From assembly GCA_022266195.1 (NCBI GenBank), contig WHVY01000006.1:992001-1056000 (forward strand): DNA of 64,000 nucleotides, read 5' to 3'. Positions 12,351-24,412 of the stretch are shown in pieces. The notes under the pieces are model-generated. The model was not told the DNA's origin. It did not search any database and saw only the letters and a list, made by a program, of their open reading frames with translations. This DNA comes from Tetranychus cinnabarinus (lineage: Eukaryota; Arthropoda; Arachnida; Trombidiformes; Tetranychidae). How positions within the stretch are numbered: position 1 is the first letter of the stretch; the number at the start of each line of letters is the position of its first letter. The position numbers were made by a program, and so were the translations under genes.

Positions 12351-12811
12351 CGCTTAAAGTAAAATTTGAGTCGGTGAATTTATAATGAAGTAAGTGAGGA
12401 GAAAAGGAAAATTTGACAAACTCGGAGATGAGGGTGAAGATAAGAGGAATAAAGTAACTCAACATAATGAAGAATAATTATACAGTCAAGGTGAATAGTT
12501 CGGTAAATTGTATTGAATGGAACGATGGTATATGTATGTAAAGATAGAAAGAGTCAATGCAACTCTTATTTGAATTTTTCATTTAAATCTAATCGCTAAG
12601 TCGTTTAAGTAAAATTTAAGTTGGTGAATTTATAATGAAGCAGGTGAGGGGAAAAGACAAATCTGAGAGACACAAAGATGTGGGTGAAGATAAGAAGGGA
12701 AATTAAGTAACGCATAACATTATGAAGAATAATTATGCAGTCAAGGTGTATAGCGAACTGAATTGTATTGAATGGAACGATGTAAGATATAAGTAAAGAC
12801 AGGAAAAGAGA
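12351..12811. repeat. Diverged tandem duplication, 250-bp period
   Basis: The block at about 12351-12555 recurs at about 12601-12811 with an offset of 250 bases near its start. Shared stretches include ggtgaatttataatgaag, atgaagaataattat, cagtcaaggtg and ttgtattgaatggaacgatg. The copies differ by scattered substitutions and small indels, so the duplication is not recent. Each copy carries a minus-strand TATAAATT. Confidence 0.75.
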
Positions 12812-13054
12812 ACAAAGATAATTGATAAAATCATTTATGAATTGAAATGAAGCAAAGAGAACCAAATGAATATAAATTAGACATCGGGGATCAGCGAGAT
12901 AAAATATTAGTATGAACGTAAGGCACTGAAGCAGAAAAATGTATTAGAAATGTAAAGTGTTCAGTAGTTAATTGCAGTTATAAGAAGATTAAGAGACAAG
13001 ATATGATGAATTGAATAGAAGGATAGAAGGAGCTTAAGTGAGCGTAATATTTTG

Positions 13055-13063
13055 TATAAAAAG
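13055..13063 (+). promoter_or_regulatory. TATA box of the PC4-like gene
   Basis: TATAAAAAG lies about 215 bases before the start codon at 13271. About 30 bases downstream is tcatcattcaacg, a reasonable initiator region. It suggests a TATA-dependent promoter with a roughly 190-base leader. Confidence 0.5.
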
Positions 13064-13270
13064 GTCTGTAAGAAAGTTTACTTCATCATTCAACGACTTT
13101 TACAACATTTAAACAAAACAATTGAATCATATTTCAAATATCAAAATATACTTTCGTTTTTGGTTAATATTCTGATTCATTTCTTGAATTGTATTAACTC
13201 CTTTTCAATTTAAAGTTATTTTGCTATCAACATCTATAGTAATCTTTATATTTCATCTTCAATTTCTAAA

Positions 13271-13832
13271 ATGTCTTCTCAGGGTTCCTCATCTGGGGTA
13301 AAAGTTACCAAAAAACGTCAAAGGAAATTACCAGAAATGGTTGGTGTTAAAACTTATAAAGATGTATCTATAGATATGAGTAACGTTAAAAAGCAATCAG
13401 CTGGTTATAAAAGTTGCGCAACATGCAACCATGCAAACCATTGCTTCGGTTACAGATGATGAGCCTTCTGAATCTGATGGAAATGAGTCCGATGTAGCCT
13501 TGGTTGTCAAAAGGCCAAAAGTTAGTAAGGCTGAACAAACTGTCAAACCCAGCTCCAGCAACGTTAAAGCCGTTGAAATGGACTTCTCCGCGATTCCTGG
13601 AAATGTTAACAAAGATGAAGAGCCGAATTTTGATAGTAGTGATGCTTTTATGATCTCTTCTAATTTGATATTCTTCACCAATCCAACTGCCAAAGGAAGA
13701 CTTGGTCAGTTTCGACGATATTGGTACCGTGATGGCAAACCACAAATCTCTGGTTATGGAGGAGATATAACTATATATCAAGTCCCTGGATTGATTGATT
13801 GGTTGAAACGAACTTATAAAAATTGGGATTAA
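13271..13832 (+). pseudogene. PC4/Sub1-like coactivator, one frameshift
   Basis: Two overlapping open frames (13271-13459 and 13431-13832) become one frame of about 186 codons if a single A is removed from the AAAAA run at 13388-13392. The N-terminal half is serine/lysine-rich and acidic (SSQGSSSGVKVTKKRQRK; DDEPSESDGNESD), and the C-terminal 60 residues include GRLGQFRRYWYRDGKP. The order, a serine/acidic tail followed by a small C-terminal domain with an R-x-YW-x(1-2)-DG core, resembles the PC4/p15 (Sub1) single-stranded-DNA-binding coactivator. The match is by eye and only moderate. A TATA box at 13055 argues for a transcribed gene, so the frameshift may be a base-call error rather than decay. 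It is a single-exon gene and could be a retrocopy. Confidence 0.45.
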
Positions 13833-16640
13833 TTTAACGACGATTTATATATTTCATTTACCAACGATTTAACGGTGTAATTTTGACTTGAATTTACTTG
13901 GCGGAGAGCCACTTTGTAAGCTGCACAAAATTGTATTGAGAGAAACCTCTTCTCCTTTACTCTTTGGTCATATGCATGTATCTTGCTGACTGCGTAGAAA
14001 AGCAATTTTTATTATTTCGAGTCCCTTTAAAAGAATTTTTTGTGTTTCTTTTTTTCATTTAAACCTTAAAATTCAACTATATTAAAATTGATAAACTGAA
14101 ATGAAGTGATAGTAAGTTTAAAACCGGCGAAGTTACAGTGAATTTAATTTAGATTTGTTTTCAAATGTGGTTTGTGCACAGCATATTATGAATTTGTTTT
14201 ATCTCCGTCAATCGCCCATTACCACCGTGTGATCCTCTCTTTCATTGTCACTCTTAACCTGCCTGACCTAGGTTTATTCATAGTCTTGACTTTTCAATTA
14301 GTTCCCAACAATATCTGATCTTCATTTCCAAATCTTGTGTGACAAGGTTGACTTCGGCATTCCTGTGGCGTTCCATAAGACTCCATAGACCAGACCGAGA
14401 TTGCCGTAACAAAAGCTAAAAAACCTGCCATAATTATGTGCCATAGCTATGGCGGCCCAAATTTGGCAAGATTTATCTATGTTATCAAAGCAGAGAAACT
14501 TACAGATTTATTTGGTAAAATTTTATTGCTTGGAGCTTCCTGGAAAGGATCAACAAAGGGCTTTGAGGACACTGCTATCTGGAGATTCCCTAGGTTTGCC
14601 CGTACACCCTAGTCTGTTGGCCCCATTAACTAGAACGTTTACATTACTGGTACACCTTATACCAGGTCCAGAAATTAGGAAAAAATTCGGGCCTATAGTT
14701 AACATAACAACAAAAATTTTACATGATATGCGAAAAGCACTGCACGAATTTGGAATAAAATAGATCCTAAAATGATCGACAATCGTGACCAAATAAGCGA
14801 TATAATCAATTTGATAAACTGGATCCGAAAACAAGAATCTGATGTCGATTCGGGCTCGGGTTGAAAGTGGTATCAAATTTACGCTATAACACCTTTGGTT
14901 TGTTGGCAATTACAATTATCACTTTGTTGAGATTCACGATTTTTCGATGATGATAATGATAACGATGATGATTGTGATGATGGAAAATCATTGTGTACTT
15001 TGAAAAATGGAAAAACAATTTGTTATAAAGACTCCTGTGAGTTTTCCTAAATTGGATGCGCATGCGTGTATCTTCATGAAATTTCAGATATATGTAGGAC
15101 TTGATGTCGGCATCGAATGATATACCATATGTGCATCTATCTATTGTGCGTCATGAGATATGAGCCACTTCCGGTATCTCCGGAAGTAGAGACTTCATAA
15201 ATCGAAATCTCATGACAAAATAAGTATGTACACCAAGTTTCATCAAAATCAAACGGGGTTCGTAATATGCAGTCTTACCAATTTTTTGATTAGTGCCGCC
15301 TGAGAGTCAATTTGGAGATAATTATTGATGGTGGACCATATGCAGCGGCTCTGACTATTTTTTCACTAAATTTGAGCTTAAATACTTTGTTAAATTCAAA
15401 TACATATGTACCATTATACTGACAAACTTTGCGGCCCATACCTTATTCAGCCCAGCCTTATCATTTTCACGTCAATAGATAGAAAAAATGTTAGATTTTT
15501 GTTTGGTCTATGTTTGGTCAACATGAATTAAAAGGCCGTTTTTCGGCAAAGCGTCAAAGTCGGAAAAGTGGCACATTTTAGTGGTGGCCAAAATTCAATA
15601 TTTTTAACCAGGCCAAACAGAAGTCGACATTTTTCTAAGACGTATGGCGTTTGTAGCATTAAAATCGGACTAAAGGTTAGAAAGTTATCGTTAGTCAAAG
15701 TTCAGACATGTTCCCATGCTTTTGCTATGGCAAAAATCAAATTAACGCTTGTGTTTGTTTTCTGACCTTGAACAAAGAATATCGAACGTCTTTAAATCTC
15801 ATTTCAAGGTCATTCAACGTCATTCTGAATAGTAGCTGAGTTGTGAGCCTTCCAAATTCCGACCTATTGACCGGAACACCTTGTATAAGGCCTCAAATGA
15901 TGTCTAAATATTGTTATCATGTTATTCTGTTTAAACTGGACCTCTATGTCGTTATGCAAGGTTTTGAATGTGCTGCATTTTGCAAAAGTAACCCTTTGAG
16001 GACAAGGAAAGACTAAAATGTTCCTGAATATAGGATTTACTGCTGGTGACAGTGAAATGAACAATTGACATCTTATTGTATTTAATTGCGTTATATCCGA
16101 TTTTTCATAAAAATTTTGATGAAAAATCTATCTTTTCCATACTATGATATATACCTAGGCCTATTGTAATATCAAGTCAGAAACAAAACTCGGGGGCAAA
16201 CTTGACTTTTCTGTTGCAATTTCATCACTGGCTTTTGGCCGGTTATCAGTGTGCTTAAATAGGGTTGTAAAGGAGAGAAGGGTGGTCATGAAAAAATTTC
16301 TTAAGAATTGTTTACTGTGTAATTTTAGACGATAATGGTATCGGGTGCCCATAATCTGGCCGAAGTCCAAGGATTAAGCTCAAAAAAAGTTTACATTTGG
16401 TGAAAAGACTGTCCTTAGTCGCTCTTAAGTTTAATTAAAATTTCAGATTAAATAAGTCGTCAAAAAATGATTATGAATTGCATAACAATATTATGCAATT
16501 GAAAATTGATTCCTATAGATAGTTTCCTAATTTATGCATCAAATATTAATAGTTTGTCAATTAAACTGAAGAACACTGTTCTCTAAACTGAAACCAATAT
16601 GCAGTTTATAAAAAGTTATACAAGATTAAAATGTCACATG
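13833..16640. other. Compositionally distinct island, probably repeat-derived
   Basis: From about 14.0 to 16.6 kb the sequence is visibly less AT-rich and has fewer homopolymer runs than its flanks. Apart from the phospholipase-like pseudogene at about 14350-14830 I see no gene. Sequence around 15840-15890 reads, on the minus strand, TACAAGGTGTTCCGGTCAAT, which looks like a Tc1/mariner-type transposon end, but I could not find a partner. A perfect 8+8 palindrome (acttccgg/ccggaagt) is at 15167-15187. Likely an old insertion, unclassified. Confidence 0.4.
14351..14830 (+). pseudogene. Lysosomal phospholipase A2 / LCAT-family pseudogene
   Basis: Two frames must be read together. From 14386 one frame gives KKPAIIMCHSYGGPNLARF then KILLLGASWKGSTK; from about 14545 another gives ALRTLLSGDSLGLP, then VHLIP and HDMRKALHEFGIK up to a stop at 14761-14763. 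In the LCAT/PLA2G15 family (lipases or acyltransferases of lysosome and plasma) the matching landmarks come in the same order: a nucleophile-serine motif HS-x-G, then SLGAPWGG, then LASGDN-x-GIP, a WLLP segment and a YRKFF-type segment. The serine is kept (CHSYGG). At least one frameshift, near 14550-14560, breaks the gene, with stops upstream and downstream (a TAG in the frame just before 14386). The N-terminal lid region and the C-terminal Asp/His parts are not visible. An old broken copy; family call by eye. Confidence 0.55.
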
Positions 16641-19600
16641 ATACCGGTCTTATGATGAAAACGGGCGGGAAAATATGTAAAACTTGACCATAAAGGTCAT
16701 TTTATCACTATTATAGCAAAGGAAATAAATGTTCACATTAGTCAACGAGAATAAAAAGAGTGAAACAATAAAAATAGCAAATAAGCAATAATAATGATAG
16801 TGATGAGGGTGATAATAAAAATCTAATAACATGGTAAAAGAAGACAGAACAAAACAGAAAATTTTATTACCTGATTCACTGTTAACGTAAAGATGTAAAA
16901 GCAAATCTTGACACAAAAAAGAGCCTTTCTCGGCATTTGCATCATCATCATCATTATTACTTTCAACATTATTCAAGGTAACAAAGTTTAACTTGACTTG
17001 CTAATCCAACTTGATCAAACTTAATGCTCATGAAAATGATGCAAATCTAAAGTCGTAACTTCAAACGTTTTCCACCAAGAATTCATTTCAAGATGACTAA
17101 ACCAACGAAAATTTCAACCAATAAAAATGTTTATTAATTAATAGATTACCATGAAACTAGAAAAAGTTGTTTTCACCATCAATTTGCTATTCATATTTTC
17201 ATGCTTCTTTAGATTGCTTTTTTCCTGATATTCATCATTTCAATCTTTTGTTCACAATTTCTTTTCATGAATCAAATGCAATATTAAGCAAAACTTTATT
17301 TGGTCCAAAACTCTTCATCATGGATTCCTCTTGATGTGAAAGAATCGAAATTTTTCAAATTTTGACGAGTTCGAGGTTTAATGGTCACAATGTTTTGTTA
17401 CAATTGATAACATAATCAATGCGATATAAATAAAATAAAATTGCCTGATAAGTTGAAATGACAAATAAAAATATTGCTGAATGTTTCATTATTGTAAACA
17501 TATATTTTCATGTTGTTATTCCTGTTATCATGTTGGTTTACTTTTGATTTTCAAGTTTATTCAGTTCAGAGAGAAAAAGATGCTTCATCAACTTGTCATA
17601 CATGAAAGAAATGATTTGACCATAAATATTGAAATACTTTTACAATAATATTATCCTCATGATGGAATATAAAATACATGGTTATCAACATTTCACTTTT
17701 TCGACTTTTATTCTTGTTCTTTTTTTCTTCTCGTGAAAAGGATAAATTTGGTCATACACTGAATTCAAGTTCATTTTTGCACCAGGAAATTGGATGATGA
17801 TGATGATGATGATGATTCTTGTAATGCTAAAGTGAGATCATCTCGAAGATCCTCTTTCAAATTGTAAAGTATAAATCATGAAGTAAAATTACTGGCTTAG
17901 GAAAAATTCAAACTAAAAGATCAGTTGAATCAGCCAAGATTGTATCTGATGAAAAGTCACATTTATTACGCTGAGTCAAATTCTTGTCCGTTCCTGTTAG
18001 TCTCATGTCTCAAAGTTCAATAGACATTATTATGTTCTTTGTTACTCAGAAACATGGATCAACCAAAGAAACTCAAAATTACCAAACGACTCTTCAGGTT
18101 ATTTTGCTCCATTAGCATAAGAAAATGTAAATCTTTTGTATTCATTTGACTGAATCAGTCTCACAATGGAAATCAATTTTTTCTTAATCGCATTTCATTC
18201 CATGTTTCGGGTCAGAAAAAGATCACGTCTGGTTGACTTGGGAAGAACAGGAAATTTGTTAACTCTCTTGACATTTGTCGAGTTGTGACAATAAATTGAT
18301 TTGGTCGATTCGAATTGTTATCAGACTTTTTTGCCAATTTAATTTTGATTCAATGAGTCTGCAATTATTATTTAGATTGGACAACTTTGGATTTGCTGAA
18401 AGTTCATTGAATTGCAATTTGCATAGCAAGTTGAGCGATCCATCCGCCCGGTGTTTAAAAATTTTGAAACAATAATTATAATCATTAATGAAATGAAAGT
18501 GAAAAAATTGGATAATTGACAAGATAATGGAATGTTAATCTTGATTGAAGGTTTTTTAAGGTATTTGATCTGGGAAGCTGAGTGTTGGGTGGTGTTGAGG
18601 GATAAATCAAAATCAAGGCAGGGAGGTGACTCACAAGAAACTAGATTAAAATCAAATTGTTAGACAAAAGAGTGAATCAAATTATGCAAAATAGGTAAAG
18701 AGAATAAGGAAAGGGAAGAGAAAATAATTTCATTTCGACAACCTCAGGAGACTCGGTTTCTCAGTCAGTTTTTTTTCTTCTTCTTCTGTTTCTTTTGAAT
18801 ACTTCATTGAATACAGTTGAATTAAAGGATTTTTTTCAGGCGGAGACAACAAGAAAACATAAAAAAGGAAGAAAAGAAGAAGAAGCAAAAAAATGATAAA
18901 AATATTCACAGTTTAGATTAAATACTCCCAGTGTTCCTGCATGCGATTCAAATGGGTTATTAGATGTTTAATAATCATAGTCATGATGAGCAACTTTCAA
19001 GTGATTATCTTGAGTGATGGAAACTTGACTTTTAAGATTGACAAGGTTGGTTATTAATGTAATGATCAGTCAAGTTTTCCTCAACAATGGAAGAGGTTAA
19101 GTTATTGGAACAAATCTGTAGACTTTGATTGAATAAATTAGCAATTAGAAACATTTGCAGTTGATAAAGGAAGAAAAGTGTTACTTTTTTTCCTTCTCTC
19201 ATTTCACCATCAGATTATTGGAAACATGTTACACCGAATAATGCTTTTAGAGATTAATATTGATAATCAAGTGAATAACAACAGTTATGGGGAAGGGCTG
19301 GGTGAGTGTGACGGTAAAAGGATGAGTCTACAGCTTGACGAGTTGAGACAAGGTCAGGGTTAGGCAAGGCCAAGGATGACAAGAGATTCTCAGTGTAATA
19401 ATGATGAGATGATTAGTTGGTGAACATTTTTGTGTGATAAAGGGAAGGATGAATGACAGGGAAAAGTACTAAGCCTTGAGAGTATTTATGGATGATGAAG
19501 ACTGGGAAGGATGCAAGGATAAATGAGCTATTGTATTGATATTAAAGCATTGGGAGTGAAAAGACAGGGAATGAAGAATGACCTCATCTTTCAAGTGATT

Positions 19601-19969
19601 ATCCAATTGGTTTCAAGTCAAATCATGATTAAAGAGGAAAAATGAGTGGAAAATAAGATGAAAATGAGAATGATGAGAATGATGATGATGATGATGGTAT
19701 TATGGCTATGAAAAGATGGTGAAAATGTAATTCTGCAAACTCTGTATTCTTTTTTGCCCTTTTCTCTTATCCATTCCATTCTATTCACATCTTTTCTGAA
19801 TCATTTTCTGCTTCAAATTAGTTGTGACTCATATCTAGCTGAGCAAATCAACCTCACAAGAGATGAAGTAAAAACATCGTTTCATTCACAACTCGAACAA
19901 GTTGTATTATTGGGAAAAAAAGTAATGATGAATAGTAAATAATGACAAATTAAATGTTGCTTTTTTATT
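16641..19969. other. Gene-poor stretch
   Basis: No convincing gene. It contains a GAT triplet run (about 17794-17814), an ATG/GAT run (about 19680-19697) and GA/TTC-rich tracts near 18770-18890. A minus-strand open frame near 16870-16970 ends at a GTAATA donor and might be an exon, but nothing joins to it. Confidence 0.5.
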
Positions 19970-20866
19970 CCCAATGAACAGTGTTTACTCAAAAGCGAGT
20001 CAAAAAAATGGCTAAGAAAGACAATTGACTCTTACGGTAGTAAAAACTATTTTTTGAGTAAAAGACGATCAAAAAGGAGTAAAAAGAAGTTCAAAAGTTT
20101 CTGCGACAAATTCAAATTCATATCAAATTTCGACTGTGATTCGAAATCATTCTACTAGATTCTCAAGTCTTGATTAAGATTCTACATCAGATTCTTCAGG
20201 TCAAGATTCATTAATGCTCTTGTGACGTCATTATGACGTAATTTACCTGAAACTAGCTGGTTTTGAACCCGGGACCCACATGACACTATACTGTTCTCCA
20301 ACCCACTCGGCTACAAAGGGGGCTCTAAGATCAAAGGAGTAATAAACAAGGTCTTTAAAACTTAAAGCTTGATAATAATTTTTAAATTGTACAAGAGTTG
20401 AAGAATCATGAGTGTTTGGTTCTGATTCAAGTCTCTATGATCCTAGATTTTCTATCAGAATTTAATTTTTTCCAATTTTTTTCGTGATTCTGATTTTCTA
20501 TCCAAATATTTCTAAAAATTTGGTCTCTGTTATCCAAGATTCTTTACAAACTTGCAAATACGTAATTATTATCTCAATCCTCTATTTTATGATTCTTTGA
20601 AAAATGATTCTCTTTATAAAATACCGTGATTCTCGTCATGATTCCGAATTTTTTACGCTGTTTTGTGCCTTTCGTGAAAAGAATCATTGTCTTTGCATGA
20701 TTCTTTGTACAATAAGGAGCCGAAAACACTAAAATTCACTGTTTTGTGAAAATTTCAATGGCTCAGGGTAAAAAAGAAGTAAACGTTTACTCTTTAAAAG
20801 TTCCCCAAAAAAATTGAGTAAAATATGAATCTTTTTTTACTCCCCAAAAATTTTATGTTCATTGGG
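19970..20866. mobile_element. 0.9-kb non-autonomous inverted-repeat element
   Basis: Perfect 11-base terminal inverted repeats, CCCAATGAACA (19970-19980) and its complement (20856-20866). Inside each end are further TTTACTC / GAGTAAA motifs in opposing orientation, and poly-A/T-rich subterminal sequence. There is no transposase ORF. A tRNA-like segment lies in the middle on the minus strand. The target duplication is unclear (at most TT on each side), so I do not assign a superfamily. Confidence 0.65.
20254..20326 (-). repeat. tRNA-like segment with A and B boxes
   Basis: Read on the minus strand this contains TAGCCGAGTGGG, a full match to the RNA polymerase III A-box consensus, and about 40 bases later GGGTTCAAAACC, a good B box. 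The start (GAGCCCCC) and end do not pair into a clean acceptor stem and the anticodon arm is poor, so it is not a functional tRNA gene. It is likely a tRNA-derived SINE head or tRNA relic trapped in the transposon. Confidence 0.5.
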
Positions 20867-23800
20867 TTCCTTTTCTTTATTCAACTTTACCTGAGATTAA
20901 ATAAGATGATGAATCGAGGAAAAGGCAAAGAAGTCATTTCATTTGTAACATTAATGTAGATTGATATTGGATGATATGTTTATTGAAAAGCCAATTGAAT
21001 GGAATCACTGCATTTTATTTAAGGCAACCTTTCATTTCCAAGTGGATTTCCGATTGGAAAGCCTTAACTTATGGATAATCTTCATCATCATCATCATCAT
21101 TTTCATGCCCTTTTTCACCTTCTTTTTGACTTTTTTTCTCTTTTCCTTTTCTTTCAGTTCCATGATTATTCCTTGCTTTGTTTTCTTATTCAGACATGTC
21201 AATGTTATTCATTAATTTGGATTGAAAAGAAGGCTTTTTTTACTCCAAGATGATGAACCATGTAAGCATGGAAATGAGGATAAAGAAGAGATGAATGAAT
21301 GTTCAATAGATTTCTCATCTTTTCCACTTTTCTCTTTTCAGGATCAACATCACCAATGAATTGGAAATAAACTTTTTTTGTCTCTTCTCCTCCATCTTCG
21401 CCTTGCTATTACATCAACCTCATCTAATCTTTTCCTTCGTTTAATCATTTGTCCTATTATAAAACCATCAGGAAGAAGAAGAAGAAAAAAAAGCGATTTC
21501 TCTTCTTCTTCCAAGTTCACTTCCATGATAATGATCATGATTATGATGATAATGTTACTCTAATTGGTGACAAGGGAACTCACAAGACTTTAAAGTCCAC
21601 TTTCAAAGTTGAAAGCTTCACTTAACTTAATTTGTATTCAAGTCTCGATTCAAATATGAAATTGATATTAGGTGAAGCAAATATCATAATTGAATAATTT
21701 CAATGTTAATCTGATTGGAAATCATTGAAATCCAAAGTCAAATTTAACTCCAAAATCCCAGCAAATGCTGTGTTTAGTTCAATGGTAAAGGTTATCAGCA
21801 TTCAACTAATCAAGTTAATGAAACTAATTTTTGGGTGAAAAAAGTTCACAATGAAGACTTATGATCTTGTGCTTTGCACATTTTTTTCCCTTCATCACCA
21901 TGAATATCATGTAAGAATGAAAGACTTTTTTTCCTTCTTCTCTTTTCATTTAGAAATCTTCTTCAATCATCATTTTCATTAAGCCTTTTCTACTTTTAAT
22001 GCAATCAAATTAACAGCTAATTTGATTCAACTTGCTCAGGGTTTCACTTGTTCATCTCTTCAACTTATTCACTATTTATCCTCATCAGTTTCATCCATTT
22101 ATTTGTTCATATTAATGCATTAAAAAGCAAGTTCATTTGAGTCACTCTTTTTCATTCCCAATTCCCTGTGTATTTGTCTGTGTTAACCATTTAACTGATT
22201 ATGCCCTTTTGTTTCAACCATTATCATGATATTACTTTTCACTTTTATCACTTTCTTACCATTAATTGGTTTCTTTTAATATTAACAGTAAAATTGTTGA
22301 AACAATGCCATGATTAATAGCTGATTATTGTTTCAAAGGAAACTCTCTTAATTAATGATCAGATAAAGTGTATCAAATTTAACCTCACTAATAATCATGA
22401 TAATGATGGACAACTTTCACCATTATGCTAATGAACGAATTCATTTTACGGAAACTTTTCCATGAACAGAAATTTGTCTCTCGAAAGAATCATTGAAGCT
22501 TTCGATCGAAAAGTGTTTTGATTTCAGGAAATCTAGAAAAACAAATTCGGCTCAAAATTAAGTCATTCAATAATGAAACCTCAACTTATTAAGTTGACCA
22601 GAAAGAATGAAGAATGATTTTGAATTATTATAATATATTTCTTGATCCAAAAATCGACTGGTTTTTCATTGCTGAATATTGTTTCTTTCGGCTCATTTTT
22701 CATGTTTATTTAAGGTTTGAAACGATGTTTGAGAAGAAACTTTTTGCCTCCAGCAATTGATGAAGTAAAGCTTATAAATTGTTTTGCTTTGTTAGTGCAA
22801 AAGTATTGGGAATTCATTTAATTATGAGTTACGACAATTCAACTGTATTAGGGTTTTGAGTTCAAACACAAATTGATAACTCACTTTGACATTATAATTT
22901 GAATATTTCAATGTATTGAGATTTCTTGAAATTTGCTATTAAAATAGTACGGCAGTAGAAGGATTGATGTTTGATGATTATAAGGAAAACTGAGTCCAGA
23001 ACTAAATTCCACTAAATCGGCATCCAAGTTGCCAAAGATCTCGTCAAAAAAAACATCCAGAGAAATACTTTTATAAAGTCAATTGAACAGCTAAATACAA
23101 GCTTTATTGTTGCGATTGCAAGTCGAAAGAAAATTCTTATCCTTTATTTTTTTCCTTCTCCTCATTATCATGAAATATTTTGCGTCTTTTTTCCATTTCT
23201 AAAGTTTTTGGTTAAGATTGACTAGACAATAAAGAAATGCTTTTTTCTCAAATAACAATTAGATGGTTTCCTTTCATCATGACTATTGACTGGAAATGAA
23301 TTGAATTGAAATGTGAAAACCGCAAGGAAAAGAAGGCAAGAAAAGAAACAAAAGAAATGAAACTTTTGAGCTTTCCTTTTGAACACGAAGGAATAAAGGA
23401 ATTGAGCGATTAGCATTGCATGATATCGAGTGGAGAGAAGAGATGAAAACATTGAAAAACATTGACTAAACATGAAGATAATAATGAAAAAAAAGGAGTT
23501 GGATAAGTTTGATTGGAGTGAACAAGAAAAGTGGATTTATCATGTGAACAAGAAGTTACATTTTCATTCCCAGTTAAGTGAATATCATTTCAAGTTTGAA
23601 ACATTTATCGCAATTCCCAAACAAAAGTAACAACTCCTAGACAACAATATAATTTATCTTTCATCTTTCATCGTTCGTCTCATCATCATTCCCATTCTCA
23701 TGTAGATCTTGCCTTTTATTCAGCCTTTCATTTGGCAAACAGTTTCCATTATTATTTGGGAAACATTTTCATTTCAATTTTTATTTTCTTCATATTTTCA

Positions 23801-24412
23801 CATCTTTTCTTCCATGCTTTCTTCCCTGAATAAAAGCAGAGTAACAAGTAAACATGACAGAGCAAACAATGGATCAGATTGCCTTGGATACAGAATAGTT
23901 ATCTTTACCATTGATGATGGCACAAGAATCATCAAAAGTATTATCATAACTGAAGGAATCAGACTTTTCTCAAAATCATTTCATTTCCGATCCTTGGCTC
24001 ATCTTTATATCTTTAACAATTTTCTTTGTCTCCAAGTCATTCTCATCTTTACAATCTCAAGTTTCCCGTCATCAAACCCATAAATCAAACCGGAATTCAG
24101 ATTCTTATCCATGTTCATAATCTCTCTGATTCTTTCCTCGTCTTTACCATTTCCAAACCAGAAAACTACTCTTTACTTCATCATAATCTTCATCATTGTC
24201 ATAATTTTCGAGGATTTTTCACATTCTCCTTAATGTTGCTAGAGATTGATGAAGATTGTAGACTGAAAACATTGTAACTCCATCATTGAGATAATTGTGA
24301 TCATGTCATGATACAGAATACAAATGAAGACCGAAGAATTGCAAGAAAATTTCAAGTTGAAAGTTGAAAACATTTGGAATATGAAATGCTCTAATCATTG
24401 AGTTTTACTAAA
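20867..24412. other. Gene-poor stretch
   Basis: No supported gene. ATC triplet run near 21081-21104, GAAGAA/TTCTTC patches near 21470-21510. The open frames here (for example 23709-24083) are hydrophobic, low-complexity translations of T-rich DNA without domain signal. Confidence 0.5.

Noticed and set aside
14449..14763. Stand-alone 104-residue gene
   Set aside because: Its landmarks continue those of a different frame just upstream, in LCAT/PLA2G15 order; better read as part of a broken gene.
16869..16976. Minus-strand exon ending in a GTAATA donor
   Set aside because: Translation is partly plausible but no acceptor, partner exon or homology could be found.
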